In this document: positions 1 to 5,696 of the stretch, one piece after another
Layout of the letters: the number at the start of each line of letters is the position of its first letter
Position numbering within the stretch: the stretch's first letter is position 1
Source of the DNA: Clostridiales bacterium
GTDB taxonomy: Bacteria; Bacillota; Clostridia; Saccharofermentanales; Saccharofermentanaceae
Reading direction: 5' to 3'
NCBI GenBank assembly: GCA_017612755.1
Contig: JAGAFH010000086.1
Coordinates: forward strand, 1-9,566
Length of the DNA: 9,566 bases
Program-made: the position numbers and the translations under genes
The notes under the pieces: model-generated
Seen by the model: only the letters and a program-made list of their open reading frames with translations
The model's database searches: none
Told to the model about the DNA's origin: nothing

Positions 1-315
1 ACCGTAGTGGCCCTGGGAACATCACTTCCGGAGCTTGTCACATCCATGGTGGCTGCAAAGAAACACGAGACGGGACTTGCAGTGGGTAATGTAGTTGGAT
101 CCAATATCTTTAATCTGATGTTCATCCTTGGAGTATCTACCACCATAAGACCTATCGCCGTAAACTTCGCTTCTTTTTGTGATATCATCGTTCTGATGGC
201 AGTAAGCATCCTCACCTATATCTTCCTGGCCACGGGAAAGAAGATAAACAGGGGAGAAGGCATCGCTATGATCCTTATCTACTGTGCACAGGTGGCATTC
301 GCGATAATAAGATAA
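1..315 (+). CDS. Calcium/sodium antiporter (CaxA/YrbG type), C-terminal part
   Basis: This is the last 104 codons of an integral membrane exchanger that swaps Na+ (or H+/K+) for Ca2+; the 5' end lies outside the window. The visible part opens inside the second alpha-repeat of the family: GTSLPELVTS holds the ion-coordinating Pro-Glu, and GNVVGSNIFN follows about 20 residues later, the hallmark pair of the Na_Ca_ex family. Two more hydrophobic helices follow (around residues 58-76 and 86-104 of the fragment), and the protein ends almost flush with the last helix, as is usual for this family. The stop codon is only 13 bases before the xseA start, so the two genes are probably co-transcribed, although their functions are unrelated. 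The family is clear; the ion specificity is inferred from family membership only. Confidence 0.9.
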   Translation, partial: TVVALGTSLPELVTSMVAAKKHETGLAVGNVVGSNIFNLMFILGVSTTIRPIAVNFASFCDIIVLMAVSILTYIFLATGKKINRGEGIAMILIYCAQVAFAIIR

Positions 316-321
316 AGGAGG
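314..321 (+). promoter_or_regulatory. Strong ribosome binding site that fixes a TTG start for xseA
   Basis: AAAGGAGG overlaps the stop codon of the exchanger gene and lies seven bases before TTG at 329. No ATG or GTG in frame lies closer, and the next in-frame ATG is at codon 59, after the whole DUF5710 domain. The site therefore supports translation of the extra N-terminal domain. Confidence 0.8.
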
Positions 322-328
322 TCTCCTC

Positions 329-1717
329 TTGTCTTTCAGACTCAACGTTCCATATTCCGAAAAGGATGAGGCCAAGGCTTTCGGAGCCCGCTGGAATCCT
401 GCGGAAAAATACTGGTACTGCGAGCAGTTAAATGAGGGACTCCGCCGCTGGTATGAAGGGGATGAGGAGGCTCCAGCTCCTTCTGCTGATCCTGCCGATC
501 TGATGGAGGGATATCTGTCTGTCACCTCCGCAAGTTCCGCCATCGCATCAGCCGTAGCTGCTGATGAGGTCCTCCGGAATATAAAGGTCCAGGGAGAGGT
601 CACCAACTTCAGCGGACATACCCAGAATTACTATTTTTCCGTCAAGGATACGCAGTCTATAATTGACTGTTTTATGTTTGAGCATATAGCTGCCGCCGCT
701 CTTGATTTTGAACTTGAGAACGGCAAGCAGGTGGCTATCTCAGGATATATGAACTTTCACGAGAAGAGTGGTAAGTTCAAGCTCCTGGTACGGGGCATCG
801 TGGATGCGGGAGAAGGAGATGAGAAGAGAAAGCTCATGGAGCTCAAGGAGAAGCTCCGGGCCGAGGGACTCTTTGATGAGGAGCGTAAAAAGCCAATTTC
901 CAAACATCCTTCCAGGGTAGGTATCGTCACATCAAAGAGCGGTCAGGCTATCCGGGATATCTGTAAGATCGCCTCCAAGAGAAATCCCTATGTGCAGCTG
1001 GTCCTTTACCATGTAAATGTCCAGGGAAGAAATGCAGTCCCTACCATAGTGGAAGGCATAAGATATCTGGATGCCCAAAACTGCGACACCCTGATCGTGG
1101 GCCGCGGAGGCGGATCTGACGAGGAGCTTAAGGCCTATAATGATGAGAGCATCGCCAGGGCGGTGGCAGATGCGGTGACCCCGGTGATCTCGGCTGTGGG
1201 ACATGAGGGACACTGGACCCTGATAGACTACGTGGCAGACAAGAGAGTGGCCACTCCTTCCGAAGCTGCAGAAGAGGCGATACCGGACATTATGTCCGAT
1301 GTTAAGAAGGTCACGGATCTTAAGAATACTATCGACTTTAAGATGAAGAGCATCCTGGGAAAGAGAGGGGAGAGGTACAGATCCCTTGCCCTGATGCTCA
1401 AGAATAACGATCCGGTGGGTAAGCTGGAAAAGAGAAAGGAGCGCCTTTCAAATATCCGCTCCAATATGACTGTGCTGATGGATTCGGCCCTGAACAGGAA
1501 GCTGCACAGGTTTGATGTGCTGCTGGCAAATCTTAACGGCGCTTCCCCTACGGCTAAGCTGGTGAAGGGATTCGGTTATATCTCAAAGGATGAAAAGCCT
1601 GTCGTATCCCTTTCGGCAGTATCTCCCGGGGATAAGATCAACATAAAGATACATGACGGCGATATGGACGCACAGGTCCTGTCGGTAAGAAGAAAAGGAG
1701 AACAGGAAGATGGATGA
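329..1717 (+). CDS. xseA: Exodeoxyribonuclease VII large subunit with fused N-terminal DUF5710 domain
   Basis: Large subunit of exonuclease VII, which degrades single-stranded DNA to oligonucleotides in cytoplasmic repair; it works with XseB, encoded next. The 462-residue protein has three parts. Residues about 4-44 (LNVPYSEKDEAKAFGARWNP, then KYWY) match DUF5710, a short domain better known from plasmid and phage DNA-processing proteins. Residues about 60-157 are the OB-fold (GEVTNFSGHTQNYYFSVKD). From about 175 comes the nuclease region, with RVGIVTSKSGQAIRDI (Asp210), GRGGGS (Arg259) and VGHEGHWTLIDYVAD (His292). E. coli has GHETD here, so the motif Asp is His295. The coiled coil (about 320-410) looks shorter than in E. 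coli XseA. Start is TTG with a strong ribosome site. The stop lies inside xseB (8-base overlap), implying translational coupling. Family assignment is secure; whether the His change alters activity is unknown. Confidence 0.95.
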   Translation: MSFRLNVPYSEKDEAKAFGARWNPAEKYWYCEQLNEGLRRWYEGDEEAPAPSADPADLMEGYLSVTSASSAIASAVAADEVLRNIKVQGEVTNFSGHTQNYYFSVKDTQSIIDCFMFEHIAAAALDFELENGKQVAISGYMNFHEKSGKFKLLVRGIVDAGEGDEKRKLMELKEKLRAEGLFDEERKKPISKHPSRVGIVTSKSGQAIRDICKIASKRNPYVQLVLYHVNVQGRNAVPTIVEGIRYLDAQNCDTLIVGRGGGSDEELKAYNDESIARAVADAVTPVISAVGHEGHWTLIDYVADKRVATPSEAAEEAIPDIMSDVKKVTDLKNTIDFKMKSILGKRGERYRSLALMLKNNDPVGKLEKRKERLSNIRSNMTVLMDSALNRKLHRFDVLLANLNGASPTAKLVKGFGYISKDEKPVVSLSAVSPGDKINIKIHDGDMDAQVLSVRRKGEQEDG

Positions 1718-1913
1718 GAAGAAAGAATTCAATGTGGATCAGGCAATGAACGAGCTTGAGGAGATAAATAAGAAACTTTCGCAGCCCGATATTGAACTTA
1801 AGGAATCCCTGGAGCTCTACAAAAAAGGCGTTACCCTTGCAAATGAATGCAGGGAACACCTGATGGGAGTCGAGAAAGAACTGGAGATAATAAACTCGGA
1901 GGAGAAGTCTTAA
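1710..1913 (+). CDS. xseB: Exodeoxyribonuclease VII small subunit
   Basis: Small helical subunit of exonuclease VII; several copies bind the coiled coil of XseA and are needed for the active complex. The 67-residue protein shows the family pattern: FNVDQAMNELEEINKKLSQ, then ELKESLELYKKGVTLANECREHL and an acidic tail. It is slightly shorter than the E. coli protein of about 80 residues but looks complete. ATG is preceded by AAGGAG nine bases upstream, within the end of xseA, and the two reading frames overlap by eight bases, which favours balanced synthesis of the two subunits. Its stop codon overlaps the stop of the convergent phosphatase gene. Confidence 0.93.
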   Translation: MDEKKEFNVDQAMNELEEINKKLSQPDIELKESLELYKKGVTLANECREHLMGVEKELEIINSEEKS

Positions 1914-2548
1914 AAGAGATCTTTCAGGTCTTTAAATTCAGAGATCTTCCTGCAGGGCTCTTTTGCCTTGCCGAATCCGTAGGATGCAAAGATGAACTCT
2001 ATTCCCGCAAGAGCCGTGGCTCTCTGGTCTCCTTCCGTATCTCCGATATAGAAAGTCTCTTCTTTCTTGAGGCCATGCCTTTCCATGAGAAGGGTGATGG
2101 TCTCGTTTTTTTCTGCACCTGTATCGCCATAGCACAGGTGGTCTTCTATAAGATCATCCGTCTTTGTCTTATCTATAAAAAGCTCTATATATCCGCTCTG
2201 GCAGTTGCTGACGATAAAGAGCCTGTTTCTCTTCTTCAGGTCTTCCATTGTCTCCCTGATGCCCTCGTAGAGGATGCTCCCGGTAGTCTCATCGTCCATA
2301 TCCGCCAGATCCTTCTCTTCGTTTATGATGCAGAGATCTGCCACCCTGTTCCTCTCGTTTATGTCCTTGATATCAGGGAAGAGATCTTCCATGATGACAT
2401 CCATGGTCTTGCCGAATTCGCCCTTCAGTGTCTCTGCGTCTATGACGGAAGATGTATATCCCGCGCTTTCCGCTGCCCTCTGCCAGGACCCTGCGATCAG
2501 GCCGGTGGTATTCCATAAAGTGCCGTCCACATCAAAGATCAGATTCAT
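1910..2548 (-). CDS. HAD-superfamily hydrolase (phosphoglycolate phosphatase-like)
   Basis: Probable cytoplasmic phosphatase of the haloacid dehalogenase superfamily, subfamily IA. The 212-residue protein has all four motifs: DVDGTLW at 6-12 (nucleophile Asp6, acid/base Asp8), SN at 114-115 after a hydrophobic strand, Lys147 as the likely motif III lysine, and GDTEGD at 169-174 for magnesium binding. Residues about 16-85 form the helical cap that sets the substrate, which cannot be told from sequence; phosphoglycolate, other sugar phosphates or nucleotides are all possible. The ATG is preceded by AAGGAG at six bases. The gene is divergent from the MscS channel gene and converges on xseB with a four-base overlap, so it is its own transcription unit. 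Confidence 0.9.
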   Translation of the reverse strand: MNLIFDVDGTLWNTTGLIAGSWQRAAESAGYTSSVIDAETLKGEFGKTMDVIMEDLFPDIKDINERNRVADLCIINEEKDLADMDDETTGSILYEGIRETMEDLKKRNRLFIVSNCQSGYIELFIDKTKTDDLIEDHLCYGDTGAEKNETITLLMERHGLKKEETFYIGDTEGDQRATALAGIEFIFASYGFGKAKEPCRKISEFKDLKDLF

Positions 2549-2579
2549 AAAAAACTCCTTATTTCTGCGAATGAATGAT

Positions 2580-2589
2580 ATTATATACT
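2580..2589. promoter_or_regulatory. Overlapping divergent -10 elements between the HAD and MscS genes
   Basis: The 64-base gap between the two divergent starts contains TATAAT on the minus strand (2580-2585) and TATACT on the plus strand (2584-2589). Both sit at workable distances from a ribosome site and start codon (predicted leaders of about 25 and 17 bases). Neither has a good -35 hexamer at 16-18 bases, so the assignment is tentative. If both are used, the two promoters would compete for polymerase. Confidence 0.45.
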
Positions 2590-2612
2590 ATAGTCTTTCC
2601 GGGGAGGCACCT

Positions 2613-3455
2613 ATGTTTGACAAAATTGTGGCATTGTTATCAGACCCTGCATATGAGCTTCTGGTAAAGCTTATATATATCGCTTTTATCCTTATCATGG
2701 CCTTTCTGGCCATCAAGATCCTGAAGGCTATCGGAAAGAGGATCTTTAAGAGGGCCTCGGGAGGGAAGAAGAGCCTTCATCTTACATTCTTTGAAAAGAT
2801 ATTTAATTCCGTAGTAACGGTAGCAGTCATCATTCTGGCAGTTTCCGCTTTTGCGGGAGCAAAGTCTGTCTGGACCACGGTGCTGGGAGGCACGTCAGTG
2901 GTGCTGGCCGTAGTTACCTTTGCTGCCCAGGACGTTATAAAGGATTTTACTGCGGGCCTTATGATCAGCATGTACAGGCCTTTTGATATAGGGGACCGCA
3001 TAGAACTGGAAAACGGCGTGGCAGGTATCGTTGAAGGCATCACCATGAGACATGTGGTCATCGCCACCACAGAGACCTTTAAGGAGATAATCCCCAACCA
3101 TGTGATCAATTCCATGGCCCTGGTAAACTGCAGTTACGGCCACGACTTAAGATCAGTCAGGCTCCAGTTCCCGGTATCCTACGATACGGATGTGAAACTG
3201 GCAAAACAGCTTATTGCCGAGATAGTCGAAAAGAATCCCCATACGGTACCGGGGAAAAAGGGCTACAGCCAGGTATATTTCTCCTCTTATGCAGACAGCG
3301 CCCTTATGCTCTCGGTGGCAGTCTATTACGAAAAGACACCTACGGAAGTCATCAAGGACGAGATCAATTCCGCCGTATGCGAGATATTCGAGAGAAACGA
3401 GATCGAGATACCTTATACATATATCAATATCGTAGACAGAAAGAGTCAGTCGTAA
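2613..3455 (+). CDS. Small-conductance mechanosensitive channel, MscS family
   Basis: Membrane channel that opens under membrane tension and releases solutes during hypo-osmotic shock. The 280-residue protein has the size of E. coli MscS (286). Predicted segments are TM1 about 16-38, TM2 about 63-83 and the pore-lining TM3 about 86-115, rich in Gly and Ala. The MscS beta-domain follows with the family signature AAQDVIKDFTAGL and YRPFDIGDRI (121-130), then PNHVINS (161-167) and a C-terminal alpha/beta domain. The ATG at 2613 is chosen because GGGGAGG lies five bases upstream and the protein then begins shortly before TM1. The frame stays open far upstream, but that stretch is antisense to the phosphatase gene. 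The 3' end overlaps the convergent YolD-like gene by 10 bases, with no terminator seen. Confidence 0.92.
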   Translation: MFDKIVALLSDPAYELLVKLIYIAFILIMAFLAIKILKAIGKRIFKRASGGKKSLHLTFFEKIFNSVVTVAVIILAVSAFAGAKSVWTTVLGGTSVVLAVVTFAAQDVIKDFTAGLMISMYRPFDIGDRIELENGVAGIVEGITMRHVVIATTETFKEIIPNHVINSMALVNCSYGHDLRSVRLQFPVSYDTDVKLAKQLIAEIVEKNPHTVPGKKGYSQVYFSSYADSALMLSVAVYYEKTPTEVIKDEINSAVCEIFERNEIEIPYTYINIVDRKSQS

Positions 3456-3637
3456 AGATCCCCGTTCTTCTTTCCCGCTTCATCTATTGATTTCTCGTAT
3501 CCCTTAAGGGCTGCGAAGGGAGCGAATATCTTTGCCCTTGAAGACAGGGGCATCTTCGGGTGCTTTACTGAAAAGTCGTCGTTTATGTGCTGCGGACGCT
3601 CCATCTTAAGAAGGTCGTCGTAGTTTTTCCTGTTCAT
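3446..3637 (-). CDS. Small YolD-like protein paired with the Y-family polymerase
   Basis: A 63-residue protein with the conserved core HPKMPLSSRAKIFAPFAAL followed by KGYEKSI. This pattern recurs in short proteins encoded beside UmuC/DinB-type polymerases in Clostridia and is often placed in the YolD-like group. Its biochemical role is not established; by position it may modulate or accompany the polymerase, as UmuD does for UmuC, but it has no peptidase motif. The start codon overlaps the polymerase stop (ATGA), with AGGAGG nine bases upstream, so it is translationally coupled and expected to be induced with the polymerase. It is real coding sequence rather than a shadow: the core is family-like and the ribosome site is strong. 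Confidence 0.8.
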   Translation of the reverse strand: MNRKNYDDLLKMERPQHINDDFSVKHPKMPLSSRAKIFAPFAALKGYEKSIDEAGKKNGDLYD

Positions 3638-5016
3638 GCCCGGTGGCCTCCTATCTGGCTGTTCCTGGATATGGCAGTTCCGCCTTCCTCCAGGTTCATT
3701 CCCTTTATGAGGGAGTTCTTCCCGTACTTCTCCCTGATCTCCAGGGCGGCCTTCTGTATCTTATGTTCCTTCTCTTCCTTTTCCGGATCGGTGAACATAT
3801 CAAGCTGCCTTCCGGTGCCCTTTTCGCTGACGGTGTTATTGGCCGCGATATAGATCCTCCTGACCAGGAGGGTGTCGTCCACGATCCGGTCGAAGAGGTC
3901 TGTTACTCCTTTGATTATCTTTGTGGAAGATGAAGTGGGACTTCCGAAGTTGACGGTGCCGTGGGCGGCTTCAGGCATGGGCCGTCCGTAGGGGTCATAG
4001 ACCACATTACCCTTATATTCCGTATTCTCCAGGCTCTTTGCATCGAAGATAATGGTGATGGTAAAGGAGGAGGATAAAAGCTCTTTTCCCACCATATCGA
4101 AGACCAGATTGTCGGTCATCTCCTTAAGGACCAGCCTTGCGTTCTTTACCTTGTAAGGGGTGGGCAGCACCTGGCCTGAGGACAGGGAAGAGGTGGTGGT
4201 CCTGTAGTTCTTTATATGCTTCATGGTGACCGGCTCTATTCCCCAGGCATGATCTATCATGATCTCCCCGTCGATGCCGAAGACCTTATAGAAGAATTCC
4301 TCATCCTCGATGCTCCTTCTGGCTATATCTCCCATGGTCTCAAGGCCGAAGCGGCGCAGGCGGTCGGCGGTCCTTCTGCCTATGCCCCAGAAGTCCGTAA
4401 GGGGCTTATATCCCCAGAGAAACTCCCTGAACTTCCGCCGGTCCAGTTCTGCGATCCTCACCCCGTCCTTATCCGCATCCACGTGTTTGGCCACGATGTC
4501 CATGGCGATCTTGGCCAGGTACATGTTGGTGCCTATGCCGGCGGTGGCGGTGATGCCCGTCCTCTCAAGGACGGTCCGCACCATCTTCATCACCAGCTCA
4601 CGGGCGCTCATGTTGTAAAAGGACAGGTAGTCCGTAAGGTCCATAAAGACCTCGTCGATGGAGTAGACATGTATATCTTCCGCAGAGAGATATTCAAGAT
4701 AGATGGAGTAGATGTCGGAAGAGACCTTTACGTAATAAGCCATCCTGGGCGGGGCGATTATAAAATCGACTTTCCTGCCGGTGCTGCGCCTGACCTGTTC
4801 CAGCCTCTGGTTGACCTCAAAGAGCCTGGGCCTTCCCGGTATGCCGTAGGATTTAAGGGAAGGGGAGACTGCTAGACAGATGGTCTTGTCGGTCCTGGTC
4901 TTATCTGCCACCACCAGATCTGCGGTCAGGGGGTCAAGACCTCTGGCTACGCATTCCGCCGAGGCATAAAAGGACTTAAGGTCTATGCAGGCATAAATTC
5001 TCTTCTTCTCTTCCAT
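3634..5016 (-). CDS. Y-family translesion DNA polymerase (UmuC/DinB-like)
   Basis: Error-prone polymerase that copies past damaged bases, expected to be SOS-induced. With the start at 5016 it has 460 residues. Palm residues are visible: Asp12 in CIDLKSFYASAE, with Tyr17 at the steric-gate position, and Asp121-Glu122 in YSIDEVFMD. GIGTNMYLAKIAMD and the helix-hairpin-helix stretch FWGIGRRTADRLRRFGL follow, then the little finger. QLDMF at 404-408 (bases 3793-3807) fits the beta-clamp binding consensus. The C-terminus (KGMNLEEGGTAISRNSQIGG) is a conserved tail of this clostridial group. A TTG start at 5043 is possible but lies inside the LexA box and upstream of the predicted transcription start; no Shine-Dalgarno sequence precedes either codon. 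Closest known relatives are the UmuC/UvrX type rather than classic Pol IV. It is followed by the coupled YolD-like gene. Confidence 0.93.
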   Translation of the reverse strand: MEEKKRIYACIDLKSFYASAECVARGLDPLTADLVVADKTRTDKTICLAVSPSLKSYGIPGRPRLFEVNQRLEQVRRSTGRKVDFIIAPPRMAYYVKVSSDIYSIYLEYLSAEDIHVYSIDEVFMDLTDYLSFYNMSARELVMKMVRTVLERTGITATAGIGTNMYLAKIAMDIVAKHVDADKDGVRIAELDRRKFREFLWGYKPLTDFWGIGRRTADRLRRFGLETMGDIARRSIEDEEFFYKVFGIDGEIMIDHAWGIEPVTMKHIKNYRTTTSSLSSGQVLPTPYKVKNARLVLKEMTDNLVFDMVGKELLSSSFTITIIFDAKSLENTEYKGNVVYDPYGRPMPEAAHGTVNFGSPTSSSTKIIKGVTDLFDRIVDDTLLVRRIYIAANNTVSEKGTGRQLDMFTDPEKEEKEHKIQKAALEIREKYGKNSLIKGMNLEEGGTAISRNSQIGGHRA

Positions 5017-5022
5017 AGGGAA

Positions 5023-5051
5023 ATGATAACACGAAAAGAACAAATGTTCAA
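5023..5051 (-). promoter_or_regulatory. SOS promoter of the Y-family polymerase
   Basis: On the minus strand, TTGAAC (5046-5051) is followed after exactly 17 bases by TATCAT (5023-5028), and TG one base before the -10 makes it an extended -10. The predicted start point, seven bases past the last -10 base, is position 5016, the A of the polymerase ATG. The -35 overlaps the LexA box. Predicted from consensus only. Confidence 0.65.
5038..5049. promoter_or_regulatory. LexA (DinR) operator, SOS box
   Basis: GAACAAATGTTC is a perfect GAAC-N4-GTTC box and fits the Bacillus-type consensus GAACRNRYGTTC at every position on the plus strand. It lies between the TetR stop and the polymerase start and covers part of the -35 and the spacer, where a bound repressor would block RNA polymerase. 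Together with the downstream translesion polymerase this is a strong SOS-operator call. Confidence 0.85.
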
Positions 5052-5612
5052 TTACTGTTCCAGGGCTCTCCTGATGATCTCTTCGGGGATCCCCTTATAA
5101 AGTTCGCTGAAACGGTGGAACTGTTCCTGAAGACCGGTGGTCATGCCGTTCCTGAGCCAGTCTACAGCCTGGCCGAAGATAAGGCATTTATAGAAATGGA
5201 TGATGATCTCCTTGTCGGAAAGTGAAAGCTCTTTTCCTTCGCAGAGCACCTCCAGATAGTTCCTTATGGCATGATCGCTTATCTGCATGAAGTACTGGAC
5301 AAAGATCTCACGGCTGCTGGAATTATAAAGATGAAGGGCCAGCTTTCTGTGGTCCGTGGCAAACCTGATGACCAGGTTCAGACAGTCCTCCATGGAATCG
5401 AAGGTATTGTGCTCCGAGATGATCCGGTCTGTCTGTTCCAGGATGATCTCCTCTATAAGGGAAGGGATATCGGTGAAATGATAATAGAATGAATTACGGT
5501 TGATACCGCATTCGCTGACGATCTCCTTTACAGTGATCTGCGAAAGGGGCTGTTTTTCGAGAAGATCGATGAAAGTATCTTTTATCAGTTGTTTCGTCTC
5601 TACGGATGCCAT
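5052..5612 (-). CDS. TetR/AcrR-family transcriptional regulator
   Basis: A 186-residue DNA-binding repressor. The N-terminal TetR domain is clear: ITVKEIVSECGINRNSFYYHF at about 26-46 includes the recognition helix ending in FYYHF, and the rest is a helical ligand-binding and dimer domain of unknown specificity, with TetR_C-like aromatic and hydrophobic spacing. I place the start at ATG 5612 because the helix-turn-helix then sits at the usual distance from the N-terminus. A longer frame back to 5660 would start inside the terminator hairpin. No Shine-Dalgarno precedes 5612, but a TATAAT does (see promoter). The gene lies downstream of the YhgE/Pip-like gene in the same orientation, matching the yhgD-yhgE pairing of Bacillus, so that gene and itself are its likely targets. 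The polymerase gene begins just after its stop. Confidence 0.88.
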   Translation of the reverse strand: MASVETKQLIKDTFIDLLEKQPLSQITVKEIVSECGINRNSFYYHFTDIPSLIEEIILEQTDRIISEHNTFDSMEDCLNLVIRFATDHRKLALHLYNSSSREIFVQYFMQISDHAIRNYLEVLCEGKELSLSDKEIIIHFYKCLIFGQAVDWLRNGMTTGLQEQFHRFSELYKGIPEEIIRRALEQ

Positions 5613-5618
5613 GAGTAG

Positions 5619-5647
5619 ATTATAGCCGTATTTTCCGGGAATGCAAA
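5619..5647 (-). promoter_or_regulatory. Promoter of the TetR-family gene
   Basis: TATAAT on the minus strand (5619-5624) is preceded by TTTGCA (5642-5647) at a 17-base spacing. The predicted start point is 5612, the A of the ATG, so the message would be leaderless, which explains the missing ribosome site. The odd palindrome TTCCGGGAA (5633-5641) lies in the spacer and could be an autoregulatory operator. The -35 overlaps the tail of the upstream terminator. Confidence 0.55.
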
Positions 5648-5676
5648 AGGGCTGCCGCATGAAGCGGCAGCCCTTT
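5646..5676 (-). terminator. Rho-independent terminator of the YhgE/Pip-like gene
   Basis: A perfect 13-base inverted repeat (AAAGGGCTGCCGC and its complement) with a five-base loop lies 20 bases past the YhgE-like stop. On the minus strand the GC-rich stem ends in TTTT. The T tract is short but the stem is strong. No plus-strand gene ends here, so it serves the minus-strand gene. Confidence 0.8.
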
Positions 5677-5696
5677 CGTGTATGGGAAATCAGATA

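Noticed and set aside
1847..2518. Plus-strand open frame of 223 codons
   Set aside because: It is antisense to the HAD phosphatase, which has all family motifs; the plus frame resembles no family and has no ribosome site.
2274..2612. N-terminal extension of the MscS gene by 113 codons
   Set aside because: It is antisense to the HAD gene and has no channel-like sequence; the ATG at 2613 has a strong ribosome site.
2617..2622. Perfect -35 hexamer TTGACA
   Set aside because: It lies within the first codons of the MscS gene, with no convincing -10 at 16-18 bases and no gene start downstream.
5017..5043. TTG start nine codons upstream for the Y-family polymerase
   Set aside because: The TTG lies inside the LexA box and upstream of the predicted start point, has no ribosome site, and would add residues not typical of the family.
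5613..5660. Longer TetR protein starting at ATG 5660
   Set aside because: That ATG overlaps the terminator hairpin and lies upstream of the predicted promoter; the extra 16 residues do not look like a TetR N-terminus.
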